Part shown: positions 10,900 through 22,800 of the stretch, one piece after another
Layout of the letters: every line of letters begins with the position of its first letter
Position numbering within the stretch: the stretch's first letter is position 1
NCBI RefSeq assembly: GCF_036785885.1
Contig: NC_092317.1
Coordinates: forward strand, 7,752,501 to 7,816,500
DNA length: 64,000 nt
From: Coffea arabica
Lineage: Eukaryota; Streptophyta; Magnoliopsida; Gentianales; Rubiaceae
Reading direction: 5' to 3'
Translations under genes and position numbers: made by a program
Notes under the pieces: model-generated
Seen by the model: only the letters and a program-made list of their open reading frames with translations
Told to the model about the DNA's origin: nothing
Database searches by the model: none

Positions 10900-13800
10900 A
10901 AAAGTTGCAAGTCAAAAACTTCTAAAATGAGGGTTCGCACTTGATGGAAATGTGCTAACAAACTTTTCCACCGATATCACTTGGCTTCAAGAATTATGAG
11001 TGTCAGTCCTATGAAATCAACAGATCTGAAAAATCATACTATGCCACTTAAGAACATAGACAAAAAGAAAATTACATCTGCTACTGAAAATTGATGAATG
11101 ACCATCAGTCTTTGAACTTAATATCTAATTCAGCTAGCAGTTAATAAAACCCATGTTTATGCACCAAAATGATGTTCCTTTCCAATATTGAGACTTACCA
11201 CTAAATAATTACTTTCACAAAGCACTACATTGGACATGATTCTTCATTGGAAGTGGGAATTCTAAGCAACCGATCACATATGAATACATACATAGATGCA
11301 TGCATGGATGCATACATGATTGGTTGCTTAGAATTCTCACTTCCAATGAAGAAACATGTCCGATGTAGTGCTTCATGTCCATCCATGCATGAATTATGAG
11401 TTGCTATATATCCTGTCAATTATATTTCTCTTCTTCGCTTTAGAAGAGGGGTATCAAACTGATCGATTCAGTATAAAATTTTAGTATTCAAAAATGAGTT
11501 CCAAGAAAACATGCTTCCTCCTTTAGCATTCTTCTATGTGTTAGGGCAGATGCAAGACTCAAATAATTAGCTTACTTATGAAGAGGAGCTTCACATGGTA
11601 CTTTTTTGCACCAATGGCATCCGCATTGAAAAATTTTCAATCCCTGCATCACCCAAATATACATGTGTAGTTGAAATCCGTCAACTCTAGACTATAAAAA
11701 GAGAGGTCCAGCAGACGAATATAAAAACACTCTTTTTTTTGTTCTTTTTCCTTTCTGCAAAGAAAAGAAAAGGAAAAAAAAAAAAGAAAATAGATTTTGA
11801 AATGAAATTGACCCGGGCCTGGCACCAGATATCCAACTTTTCATGGAAATCATAGGGTATATGGTATTGGTGTTTACTGCCATAACTCTTTAGAGTCACT
11901 CTCTCTATATCAGGTCCAACTTTTCATGGGAATCATGGGGTAGGGTACCAGTGTGTAACCCCATGTACTTTTTAAGCTCTCTCTCTCCCTCTCCACTTTG
12001 TATAAAAGCAGAATTAGCTAACATGATGGAACAGATATTGCTCACACTGACCAATTGCAATTTTAAGCCCATTTGCAGCACAAGGGATGCCATAGCTATA
12101 GCATCTCTGATCCCATCCCTGCACTTCCAACAGAGCCCCTTTCGACCATCTGAAGCATAATTTATTTATTTTTCCTGAATAGTATCTCTATCTACCCTCT
12201 GAACTTTATGCCATGAACATCTCTCGGACTGTACATCATTTTTTATAAGCACTTTCACCTTCTTAAAATTGGCCAAATCAATAATGACAATGTTCAAGAT
12301 TAGCGATTTAAACCATCATTGTTAGTACGCATTCAGATGTTGATTTTGTCTCCAAAACAAAGGTGCCCAGACTGCTAGGGCATTCTTACTCTCCGAAGTA
12401 CTTCTCACTTTTCATGCCAACCTGAGAAGTCAAGACTCATTTTGTTTATGTCCAACAATCAGGTGAACTTCTCTAGACTGGCAACTGAAGTTAACATCAT
12501 CTGACTGAGTACAATCTACATTTAGGGCACATTCCAATCATAATACTTCATGAACTTGCTTACCATAGTAGTGCAGAATACTTTGAGCAATACTTTCATT
12601 TGCTAAATAATAGTGTTAAAAAAATGTTTTGTGAGCTAGTAGTTCAGAATACTTTTACTTGCTAAATAATAGTGTTGAGAAAAATGTGATTTCAAAAACA
12701 AAATAACACCAGAAAATATTGAATTTCAAAAACAATAAGTAATAGATAGCATATAGTAAATAAAACCAAATATATCCTTTTAGAGATTTTAGGTTGAAGT
12801 AGTTTTTAGCAAATTGCAGAATAGAACTTTAGAACTTTAATAGCAATTTCATTAGAATTAAATTGCTCCCAAAAACCCACTTATCCTAAAAGAATAAAAC
12901 TTAACTTCGAATATGGTCTACAACAAGCAGTTAAAATTTTTTTACCTATCCAATCCATTGCATAGACCTTGTAACCATTTGCATTCAGCTGCTGAGCAAA
13001 ATCAGTGTATCTGCCACTGAAAAGCACCATATTCACTTTAGAAATGAATGACATCAACACGAAAGAAATTTGCATCTAAATAAAAAAATTTGCTAACAAA
13101 CCTGTGTTCGTTCAAGCCATGTAGGAGAGCAACCAACCCTCTGCAAAAGACAGACCACGCATTGTCATTTTATATAAAACATATCTCAAAACAATTCACT
13201 GAGAATAGCAGAAAATATTAAAAAATTCAGGGTTCAAAAAATTACAATAGCAGAAAAAATTTTCACTGAGAATCCTTAGGAAATAAATTAACTATAACTA
13301 TGTCCGATAAATGAACTTGCCAGTGTAAATTCAGAAAAATTGAAGCAAGCAGAAAATTCAATAAACTAAAACTGCAATGGCGAGAACATTGATTTTTTTT
13401 TTTGGTGCTTAAACATTCCCTTAAGTGTCAGGTAATCATTTGGGATTTCACGTCTTTATGTAAAACAAAAAAAAACATTTTCCAATATCAGTTTTTAATA
13501 GTTTTCCTGGCAAAACATGAAATTATATCTAGAACGACTGTTGTGACACTCGCGAAGGCTATAATTGCTTAATTAAGATGCTACTGTTTGGCTTCCTAGT
13601 TGTCTTGCAAAAGAATCAAATGCACTTTAATGCAGATTCAGCACCAAAATGTATGTGAAGTTTCAAGGACATTTTTGCCGCTCGATGCCGTATCGAATCC
13701 AAAACAGCTCTAGACACAGTTCAAGTAGCAATGGTCAAGTTCACACACTAATTAATAAGGACACTTTATGCCTGCATATACACTTCACCTTTCAATTTAT

Positions 13801-15655
13801 AATCATCTTATATACAACATATCTCAATCTTTGGAAGACTTGGTGAGAATGTGAAAATCATCACCCTCCAAATACTCTCAGATGTTTGTAATGATTCCAG
13901 CCCCAAATCCCATCATTACAACATGGGCATTACGAAAACGTGTGCCAAGCCACAGGTCATGACGGTGGATCCACGATATGGCTGCATGTAGAATTGCAGA
14001 GAGATATAAACAGATTTATCCCATTCTACCCAAAAACTATGATAAAGGTTAAGGGTAACAGACAAAAGGGTCACCTTCTCCACAGACACTAGGTTACTGT
14101 GTCTCTTGAAATGCGGACCTCCTAGTTGTACAGTAAATGATTCCATTCAGACACAACAGCAAAAATCATATCAACCAATTGAAGAGGAGAGGAGGATAAG
14201 CCTTATGATTCTTTGAATTTCTGGACAGGTGGCAATTGTTCTCAAATTTATCGAGCTGTTAAATAGGAGGATAAGCCTCGTGACAAGGACATATACATTT
14301 TCGGTACCATTCCATGTATTGACTTGTCATCCTCAAATCCCACAAGATAAAGAATAAGAATAAACGATGATTCTTAGTTCTCACATGACACAGCTTGCGG
14401 ATTCAGATGAGAACAAAAGCAACACAATTTGCTCTCTGCTTTCACCAGAGAATATTGTTGAAAGTTGAAACCTCAATGACATAATAAGAACACATATGTA
14501 CGCACAAAAATTGTCCGTGTAAACAGACTAACCTAAGGACTATATTTATTATCCGCCTACCTCAAAAAAAAAAAAAGTTTAAAACTTTGTGCTAACAAAG
14601 CAAGTTTTGCACAATTAAAAACAAAATGCCTGATTTGTCCTATGCTGCATTCAATTGCACCTAATAGGAGAAAGGGAAAAAAGGGCAAAAGGTCAGCAAC
14701 CCAAGAAAAACTCAATGATACTCCTATCGAATAAGGTTGACTGAAATTACCAAAAAAGAAAACTTTTTCCGGTTAAGAAAAGAAAAATATATTCAGTTTC
14801 ACCCCCCAGGTAAAAGGAAGCTAGTAAGTGCTTAAAGAAACAAGAAGCCTACAACCTCAGTATTAATTGACATAACAATGCAAGCTCAAATTATGTTTCT
14901 TAATGATTACCATAGCATTATTACATCATAAAGCCTGAAGCTTTGTAGAATTTTGTCGTTAGAATTTATTAACCCTTAATAATTAACTGAACTATTTACC
15001 TGACTTTAATGCCAACCGGAGTCCATGACTGCGTGAACAAGGTATCACCTCTGGATGTCCCAAAAAGGGCGTAGTCTCTCACCGACTGTTTACAGTTATC
15101 TTCCAAAACCCTCTTTATAGCCAACGCCCTCCTTGACGCCACCTCCTTGTCCACCGCCGAGCTCTTCCTTGGCACCATCGCCGCCGGCACTCTCACCACC
15201 GTCACACCTCCTTTTTTCTCCGCCTGTCTCTCCTCCTTCCCATGCCCCTTCTCCCCACCTCCACTACCACCACAACTGCCACTTCCTCCCGCCTGACTCC
15301 CCGGCCCCATCACGGCCACCGGCGACACCACTCTCCGGCGCCGAAATGGCAAAATTAACAACAAAACAAACGCATTTAGAACCATTAACAAGCTCTTCCA
15401 AACTCGCACAGAAAACAAAGCGCTAATTCTTCCACTCGCCCCGGAGGTTAACATCACCGTCGCTGCCACATCCTTCCCCTTCGCCGCCTCCACCATCGCC
15501 ATTTCTTCTTTTTTCCTCCTAACAACCAACGGCTTCAATCCAAAACTTCGTAATTTCGACGACCCTTTTGGTTTAAACCTCGTTTTAACTGCAAACTTAT
15601 ATGGGTTCCTATTAATTAACGGAATATGTAAATAATCAACCGTCAAACAGGTCAT
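9606..15655 (-). CDS. Monoacylglycerol-lipase-type alpha/beta hydrolase with N-terminal extension
   Basis: Serine hydrolase of the plant MAGL/lysophospholipase family, which cleaves monoacylglycerols or related esters. Exons in transcript order: 15655-15000, 13140-13102, 13016-12946, 10629-10565, 10466-10377, 10292-10200, 10031-9606; all phases close, giving 479 aa. The core starts at GLVALLHGLNEHSGRY, followed by MDWIGHGGSDG. The nucleophile is Ser299 in GHSTG; Asp418 in HGSADGVTD and His448 in GLLHD complete the triad. The N-terminal 210 residues hold a basic, Ser-rich segment, a hydrophobic stretch (SLLMVLNAFVLLLILPF, probably membrane-associated) and a Gly/Lys-rich linker. Residues 1-51 could be a plastid transit peptide; a shorter form could start at Met52. 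It resembles Arabidopsis At1g73480/At1g18360 (from memory). Introns of 1.9 and 2.3 kb carry repeats. Confidence 0.92.
10862..10894. repeat. (GA)n microsatellite in lipase intron
   Basis: About 16 uninterrupted AG dinucleotides inside the largest intron of the lipase gene; on the sense strand this is a (TC)n tract. Likely length-polymorphic. Confidence 0.95.
11220..11373. repeat. Long near-perfect hairpin in lipase intron
   Basis: Arms 11220-11275 and 11318-11373 are 56 bp each, inverted, and differ at four positions; the loop is 42 bp and rich in ATGCAT. In a + strand transcript three of the four differences become G-U wobbles, leaving one real mismatch. In the - strand (lipase pre-mRNA) they are A-C mismatches. 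The shape suits a young miRNA-like precursor, a small-RNA-producing inverted duplication, or a short MITE. No clear target-site duplication flanks it. The hairpin is directly visible; the function is inference. Confidence 0.85.
11825..11990. repeat. Diverged tandem duplication in lipase intron
   Basis: Two imperfect head-to-tail copies of roughly 80 bp, near 11828-11905 and 11910-11990. Both contain TCCAACTTTTCATGG followed by AATCATGGGGT or AATCATAGGGT, and both end in a CT-rich run. Divergence suggests an old duplication. Confidence 0.7.
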
Positions 15656-16288
15656 AAAAGACGATAAAAATCAGAACTTGATAAAAATTTTGGCTGATTC
15701 TACGCTTATGCTCCGTTTTTCTGCTTTTCCTTCTTGATTTAAGAACCTTTCTGTTCAGAAATGGAGGGAGGGATAAAGGGTTCGATGAATTCGACGAGAA
15801 AGGGTTTAATATTTCCTTAGATGGTTGCCAAATTTTGCACGGCTCGAAAGTCTCTGGCTTAAGGAAGAAAGGAAAAAAGTAGGGGGTGGCGCAGAATAAA
15901 TAGGAAGAGAGAAATGCGGGAAACTCTTAGCTGTGGCTTTTTTTAATTGTACGATTGATACGATGACAGATGTCTTGTTGGAGACTTTTTGAATATGCGG
16001 CAACTTGACGTCTTTTCTTTAATCTTTACTTGTTTTGTTGTGGCCTGTGGGTAAGTTTTTGGTTCGGGTTAATTGGAAGAATGGCCCCTTGAACTATTGC
16101 TAATTTTCAATTTATCCCGTGAACTGGCAATTAGAATGCCTTTTTTTTCTTTTTTCCTTGAGAAAAGTTTTGAATCCAAAATATCCTATACGTATAATTC
16201 CTCTCATTTTACCACTCAATCCAACCTTCTCTCAATTGCTTTACTTGACAGTAGTATGAATTGAATGAATAAACTTTTAGTTTGGTTT

Positions 16289-16446
16289 GTTTGGACAGCA
16301 ATTTATTTGGTCAAATATATTTGTTTACATAATCATTACAATTTCCAATACACCTTTTTACCTTCCCAATTATCTTTTTATCTCACATACATCACATCAA
16401 AAAAAATGCTACAGTAAAAATATCTCAAATAATTTACAATCCAAAC
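16289..16446 (-). mobile_element. hAT-like MITE, GTTTGGA family
   Basis: A 158-bp element bounded by GTTTGGACAGCAATT at the left and AATTTACAATCCAAAC at the right, i.e. imperfect terminal inverted repeats. Read in reverse it contains the family core, TTACTGTAGCATTTTTT followed by GATGTGATGTATGTGAG. The same core recurs in five other places in this window. No coding capacity. Target-site duplication not clear. Confidence 0.75.
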
Positions 16447-17889
16447 AGAAAAAATGCTCCTAAATAAAGATTTTGTCTTGGATTGTCACGTTTCTCAAAA
16501 GTTTGTTTTGTCAAAAGTCCAATTAGGTATTGTAGTAACTTTTTTATTTTATACATATTTTTTTATCAAAACATGTTGCAATATTATTTTTTTACCAATT
16601 TTTCAGAATAAAATTCATCTATTTAAGGGCACTAAGGCCTAATTTAGAATTACTGTAACTTATAAAGAAATACTTTTGACATAAATATTGTATTTCTTAA
16701 GTTATGAAAAATATTAATGATCAAATACTTTAAAAATACTTTTAATGCTTAACAGCACTTCTTATTATTTATAAATGCATGTAACTCCAAACTAATCTAA
16801 AGCTTTGCACTAGCAAATAGTGAGCACAATTATGCACCGACAAAAACAAATTAATAGGTATAAAGTCACTTTTTTCTTTTGTTTGTTAAAAAGGGAGTAG
16901 TTAAATTAATAGGAGTAGTTAAATTTCTCCTTAAAAAATAAAGAGTAGTTGAAGCACTCATTAGCAAAATCAACCATTTATTTTGTTCAGTTGAATAAAT
17001 TAAGAATGAGGGGCCCTTATGCATCGTGACTACGTAGTACAACGTAAGCATGCAAGAACATGCACGTTTGATAGCGTGACACGTGGAAAAGCGTACTAAG
17101 GTTTGCTCAGGTCCAAAGGACGGGGACTGTTTATGCTAATAAATGATTCTAGAGTCAAGATTCGTGATGTCGAAATGATCCAGTCAAAATTTATTCGAAA
17201 TTTTACGGATTGGGTTAGTTGGCAGAAGAACCGCCCATCATCAGGTGGGGCGGATAGAGACCGGGCGGGATTCGACGCGTCTCAGTAATCTGTTTATTGA
17301 ACCAAAAAAAAAAAACAGATTTTTCAAATGAATGTTTGATATTGATCGAGTTAGGTTGGTTCGACCGGATCTCCAAACCGTTCACGGGGATGTGCGAATT
17401 TTTTTTTTTTGTTGGTCAATTGCAGAAGAGCCGAATCTGATGATCTGCGTACGTGTAATTACTAATGCTTGTAGATTTATATTCAGATTATTAGATCAAT
17501 AACTATTTTTCTAACCAATACTCAAAAACGATGTCAATTGATAGAATTTAGCAATGCATGCATTTCATCATGAGTCAATTTTTCTTTTTTTGAGTTCATA
17601 AATGACATATTATTATTATGGATTGTTTCGAGAAATGGAGATCAAAACATCTGTTACGTGCTCACGTACTAGCAGCGATTTCATTGATTTTTATTTTTTT
17701 TTTTGGCCAAGAGAGTTAATAAAATCTGGATAACACCAAACTGCAACTTCAATCTAGTTTTGACAATTTATAGAGCCCCACAAAATAGGCGTCGGAAAAT
17801 TAGAGTTTTTTTATTTTAGGTGAGTAAAAGATCTCAAATTCGAAATCTTTCGCACACACTCTTCTTCTGTATTATCCAATTCATTCCTT

Positions 17890-18055
17890 TAATTTATGAG
17901 TTGCTATCCCAATTTTGCCAAACTAATCTCCCTGCACTTGTGCACCCTGCCCCCAAGAATATACAAGCGATAAAGAATTGATTCGAACACACGACCTTGG
18001 AACCTAACAAGGTTACCTCGAGACCATCCAAGCCAACCCAATTACAACGTGTACA
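17890..18055 (-). mobile_element. tRNA-derived SINE-like element
   Basis: On the minus strand a box A-like GGCTTGGATGG is followed about 40 bp later by a box B-like GTGTGTTCGAATC, the internal RNA polymerase III promoter layout of plant SINEs. No clean poly(A) tail or duplication was found, so it is probably old or truncated. Confidence 0.55.
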
Positions 18056-18977
18056 ATTTTCTTGCATATCATGCGGTATAAAACCCACTGGATTGTTCTT
18101 GCCGCTCTTATTGGGTCAATCATAGCAGCGAGATTCTCCAATTTGTTGCAGGACTGTTTCACTTGGACTCCTTACGTCGTTACACTCCCACGGATGGAAT
18201 ATTAGGCCTACCCGTATCGGATTTGGGCTGTGAGAGCTGGTTACCGCTGGGTTACTAATCAGTTGTCAGTTAGTTGTAGCCATTCATCGACTACTTCAAT
18301 CCTATTTTCCCCCCTGAAAATTTCATGCAAAAACACTAGTCTAAACATGAGATACCTTTATTGCCTCTTTAGCTTGAAAATTGAAGAGGGTCATCTCCAT
18401 CTACTTTTCCCAGATGTGTTGCAGATCTTTCTGTACTCGAAATCATTGAAAGTTTTGAGATATCTTCAATACGATATTCTTATCCAGGAATTATAGATGA
18501 CTAAATGACAAAGAAAAGTTATTTATTCGAGTCGAAATGAATCCATAGAAATGCTTCTTCTTCTTTTTTTGACAAAACCCTAATATGAGACTCAAATTTT
18601 ATCCTAAACAAACATCTATATTTGGATTTCAATGTTGTTCAAATCCATGCTTTTGAATAACTTAAAAGGAAAAAGTAAACCAACTTTTTATTTTACAGAT
18701 TCAATTAGAAATACATGATCAACTCTAAAACACCCCTTTCTGACTTATTTTTTGTTTGATCAATCGTGTTCATTCCTTCCTCCAATCCTCACCCCTCCAA
18801 GAAATTTTGGGAGAAACAATTATACCAAGTTCTTAGATTAGTATACAGAAACAATCAAAACTTGGAACCCCAAATAGAAATTTTTGTAGTAAAGCAGAAA
18901 CCTCAAAATTGCTTTGAAAATGGAGAATCTCCCCCAAAAGAAATTTAGTAGCAAAAATTGGGCTTGGACGCTTTTGA

Positions 18978-20473
18978 TTATATAGATGAATGAAGCTGCT
19001 TGGACATTGTCCATTTATGTACAACTGTTCCTAAAACATCATAGAAAGCTATCTCTAAATGAGTCTGTGTCAACTTAACGGACATAAAACCTTGCCCATC
19101 ATAGAAATATTTTAGGCCTTCTTCCTTCATTTCCTTGAGATCACCCCTCCAGGCCTTTGATCCAGCTCCACTAGTTAGAAACTGAATAGGACTGCCAAAA
19201 TTGAAAAAAAAAATTAAATATTTTATTTATTCATTCATTCATTTATTTTTGTAGGAATCCTAGAGGATGCAAGTTCATGTACCTTTTGTCATCGCTGATG
19301 TGTTCTAGGCAATGGTCATGTCCATTCACATAAAAGTCGACATTATTGGCCTGTAAATTGACATTAAATCAGTCAGTTACACATTTTTCAATCGTTTTTT
19401 TTATCTTACATACATTACATTAAAAAAGTAATACAGTATTTTTTTTTTTTACAAAATTATCTCAAATAATTTACTGTCCAAACACACTCACTAGTGGTTT
19501 TTTTTTTTAATTTAATCTTGGAATGGTAGATTTGGAAATGTACTTCAACATCTCATTCTATTCTTTCTGATAATGACTGAAAATGTAGTGTTACCCGAAG
19601 AATTGGAAGAAGCCTCTCAACAAGTTCCTTGGTGTCACCATGATGGCCAACACTCCTAATGGCATGATGTCCCACCACAATTTTCCATTTTGCTGTTGAT
19701 TCTCTTAATGCTGATTGAAGGTCCTATTAACAATTGTAACCACAATTATTGTACTTGAAACTATTAATAACCCCAAAAAAAGAGAAGAAAATGGAAGAAG
19801 AAAGTTTATAAATCTTTTTTTTTTTTTGGTTTGATTGGACACTTACTTTCAGTACATTTCTTGTGTAAGTCTTGGGAGGGGTTACACCTCTCCAGTCATA
19901 TTCATGATTCTTTGGCTCAAAAAAGTACTCCTTTACAAAAGGAGTGGTGTCTACGAAAAATAATTCAGCAATTTCTGTTCAAAAGAATAGAGGAAACTGG
20001 TTATTAGGTGATCTTGATTTTGCCTTTGATAGCTGATTAATTTGCAACAAATTCTAACCTGCATTTACTATAAATGACCTTAAACAAATCCATCTGCTGT
20101 CAATCTTCCTAAGGGAAGGGCTCAATTGCGCCTCCACATCGCCCCTGTAATCATGGTTGCCTAAAACTGCATGGAAAAATAGTTGTAAAATAGTTAGAAT
20201 CAAGCAAATGAAAGCCAAAGAAAACCAAAAAAAAAAAAAAATGATGATGGAGGATTTGTGTTTCCGGGTAAATTACCACTATACCACTGCTTTTGAAGGC
20301 TCCTTGCCTTGTAAATATTTACAAATGAATCTACAAAGGCAGGGTCATGCTCCCCTGTTAATCCATCATCGTAGAAATTGTCTCCTGTTGAAACTAAGAA
20401 ATCTACATCTAGTTTCTCTCCAACTATTCCCATCTGCAACCCAAAAAATTAAAAAATCAGTCACCCAAAGTTG

Positions 20474-20525
<52 letters not shown>

Positions 20526-21025
20526 CTTACAAAGTTCATAGCACTTTAAATTCAGTAACTAGAAAAAGAATTAGTTCCCTAACATTAATTTTTACATTTG
20601 ATAAAAAACCCAAAAAAAAAAAAAAAAACTTGTCACTTAGAACTTCTACCATACGTAACCAATGGTTATGAAAAATCCCTTTTGTTAAACGCTTTTTTTC
20701 CTATAAAAACAAATGATACAAAGGTTGGTGAATAGATGGATTCAAAATCCAAGAAAAAGATTTAAAAGATGAAGCAGAATAGTAGACAAAATCATGCAGA
20801 GAAAAGGGCTAAGAGATCAAGAAGTATGACCTGACGGGCGACTGCAGATTGGTTAAAATCTCCTTGTCTTCCCCAATCTCCAACTACCAGGAAGCTAAGG
20901 GTCCCGTCACCTTTGGTGGGATGTTCAAATCTTTGAAGCTCAGCTAATACAGATACATAGACAAGGCCAAAACTAGTGGCTAACCAGAGGCACAGAACCA
21001 TAGATTTGTTGCGAAAACTAGCCAT
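18978..21025 (-). CDS. PAP17: Low-molecular-weight purple acid phosphatase (PAP17 type)
   Basis: Secreted or vacuolar metallophosphatase that hydrolyses phosphate monoesters. Exons in transcript order: 21025-20831, 20433-20277, 20166-20059, 19974-19847, 19723-19595, 19350-19283, 19191-18978; phases close, 332 aa. A hydrophobic signal peptide lies near residues 8-29. The five metal-binding blocks are complete: GDWG (Asp50), GDNFYDDG (Asp83, Tyr86), GNHDY (Asn121), GHH (His215-216) and NGHDH (His250, His252). Exon 3 must use the acceptor at 20167-20168 to yield VLGNHDY; a nearby AG would drop two residues. The start is Met at 21025, followed directly by the signal peptide. Introns carry a MITE and a long (AT)n. 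The class (PAP3/7/8/17) is sure; the individual member is inference. Confidence 0.93.
19375..19483 (-). mobile_element. MITE remnant (GTTTGGA family) in phosphatase intron
   Basis: The right end TACTGTCCAAAC at 19472-19483 and the core ATCTTACATACATTACATT match the other family members in the window. The left end is not recognisable. It lies wholly within the intron between exons 5 and 6, so it does not affect the product. Confidence 0.6.
20476..20522. repeat. (AT)n microsatellite in phosphatase intron 1
   Basis: About 23 uninterrupted AT dinucleotides between exons 1 and 2 of the phosphatase gene. Confidence 0.95.
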
Positions 21026-21317
21026 GGCTCTGTGTGGATTCTGGACGGAGGAAATGAATGGCAAAGGGTAAAAGAAAACCAGACAAATCCTTCAATGGCC
21101 TTGGATTTTTTATTTTATTTTTTTTTTGGACAAAGCCACAAAGGCCTTGGAAATTTGGTATACAAGTTTTTCAAGTTACGTTACCTGTGCATTTATAGAG
21201 TGATGAAGATGTGGGGGCCCGAGAAAGGCGCAATAGCACACAAAAGTTAAGTTAATTAATCACAAGAATTAACTCTAAATCCACATTGTGCAAAGTTGCA
21301 ACCATCACTGCATCGAC

Positions 21318-21525
21318 TTGGATTAGAAAAATAGATATCTAAAAGTACTCTAAAAAGTAGTCTAAATTTTTTTTAATATTTAAAAAATATCCCAAAATAT
21401 ATTTTAAAAACTCTACTACTCTTAAATATTTCAAAATATTTTCTAAAAATATCCCAAAATATACTTTAAAAACTCTGGTACAGTAAAATTTTTCAAAAAC
21501 ACCACAAAAAACAGCTAATCCAAAC
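21318..21525. mobile_element. MITE-like element, TTGGATTAG…CTAATCCAA termini
   Basis: Ends TTGGATTAG and CTAATCCAAAC are inverted copies, enclosing about 190 bp of AT-rich sequence with two internal copies of AAAAATATCCCAAAATATA. It lies about 300 bp upstream of the phosphatase start codon. It is related in its ends to the GTTTGGA family, but the core differs. Confidence 0.6.
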
Positions 21526-21837
21526 GGAGATAAACTGCTGTTTTTCATACTTCAAAGCAAAGTATGACATAAAGTTCTAGTACAATTTTATTCCGGGAAT
21601 TATTTCACTTGCATGTGTTTTTTTTTATGAGTTGAAACTATCTACAATTTGTTGCTCTCATTTCGTTTATCCAAAATATGAGTGAGTTTTCCGCATTAAG
21701 AGGTTAATTAAGGACCATGAGACATTAGAACTGATTTAGTCGGAATAATAATAATAATAAGAGACCACATGTTCCCCAAAAGCTGAAAAAGTTTTTGATT
21801 CCTTTATTATTGTGGTTAAAGAAGTGGGGAAGCAGTT

Positions 21838-22071
21838 ATGGGGTTATGCGAATATGCCAGGGGATCCATGGGAATTGAGACGACACCGGAAAGAGAATCA
21901 GAATATTCGAGGGGAATGTCTGAAGTCATGCCAGCCAGCGGCGAAACTCAGAAACTTCCTCCAATTCCTATTGGAACTTGGAAGGAAGTTGGCATCTTTG
22001 ATGAGTTTTCTAGTTTTACAACTCTGGGGTCTTATCGCTTTTGGGCGAGTTGGTCGAGTTGCACTATGTAA
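21838..22071 (+). other. Unrecognised open frame with gene-like composition
   Basis: A 77-codon frame that is clearly less AT-rich than its surroundings, with a Pro/Glu/Ser-rich middle (ETQKLPPIPIGTWKEVGIF). I recognise no family. An overlapping frame is also open across it, and no splice sites clearly extend it. It could be a captured gene fragment or chance. It overlaps the P1BS motifs and ends in a 28-bp sequence that recurs 420 bp downstream. Confidence 0.2.
21850..21908. promoter_or_regulatory. Two P1BS-type (PHR1-binding) motifs upstream of phosphatase
   Basis: GAATATGC (21850-21857) and the palindrome GAATATTC (21901-21908) both fit the P1BS consensus GNATATNC bound by PHR1-type factors in phosphate starvation. 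They lie about 825-880 bp upstream of the PAP17-type start codon. PAP17 is known to be phosphate-starvation induced in Arabidopsis. Such 8-mers also occur by chance, so function is inferred. Confidence 0.35.
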
Positions 22072-22493
22072 CATTTTTTTTCTTGCTTTCTCTATCGTTA
22101 GTAACATCTTTTCTAGAGGGATCAGAAAAGATGGATAATAAACGGGTATGAATCATTTCTTTCTCTATCGTTATGATGATTTTTTTTTTTTTGTTAAAAT
22201 AAAGAGTAAGATTAATGTGAACATATCATCGAATTCAATATTAATATGAAAGAATTGTAAGACAAAATACACTAGGTATTGGTATCAACTGAAAATGTCT
22301 ATATTAATTAAGGAATAAAAATATAGTGAAATAAGTTTTGAAAATACACTTTATTATTTTACTCTAATTTTCTTTTTTTTTTTGAAAGATTGGGATTTAT
22401 TATTTAGAGGAACACCTTTAAGGTTGCAATTTATGTGTGGTCGAGTGTACCAACTGTCCCTAAGACGAGTTGGTTGAGTTGCACTATGTAACA
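22046..22493. repeat. 28-bp direct repeats 420 bp apart
   Basis: CGAGTTGG…GCACTATGTAACA occurs at 22046-22073 and 22466-22493 with a single difference. The 392 bp between are AT-rich and non-coding. It could be a local duplication or the edges of an inserted segment. Apart from this, 22494-22740 holds nothing recognisable. Confidence 0.8.
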
Positions 22494-22757
22494 CTTCAGC
22501 ACAAAGAATTGAGGACAGGGATCATTTGAAGTGTGATAAATGCAGGTAAATTGTTGTCAAATAGTGCATCTATTAATCCAAATGTTTATCGATTTTACTA
22601 GTACAATATTTGTCACAACACACAAACAACAATTTCAATAGTTAGAGAACTGCCCGTTATTAATTTCTAGTCAAGAAAACTTTGACAAGAAATCAATTTT
22701 AGTAAAATGTTGGTCAAAATGTTTATGAATTTTACTAGTACAATATTTGTACTTACT

Positions 22758-22800
22758 TAGCTCGTCCTTATCTTCTTCAGTTTCACTTCTACACGTATAA
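22758..22800 (+). promoter_or_regulatory. SPH upstream block, copy A
   Basis: The block resembling TTAGCTCGTCCTTATCTTC … AGTTTCACTTCTACACG recurs ahead of SPH copies C (from about 30397) and D (from about 31664). Recurrence upstream of three copies indicates that the duplicated unit included promoter-proximal sequence. Here it lies about 560 bp before the SPH start. Confidence 0.55.

Larger units (their letters stand above)
15656..18977. other. Repeat-rich spacer upstream of the lipase gene
   Basis: The first few hundred bases should hold the lipase promoter (- strand). Beyond that lie a MITE (16289-16446), a SINE-like element (17890-18055) and AT-rich sequence with no coding evidence. The 3' flank of the purple acid phosphatase begins near 18977. 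Confidence 0.55.

Noticed and set aside
15133-15426. Pro/Ser-rich open frame on the + strand
   Set aside because: It is the antisense shadow of the GC-rich first exon of the lipase gene.
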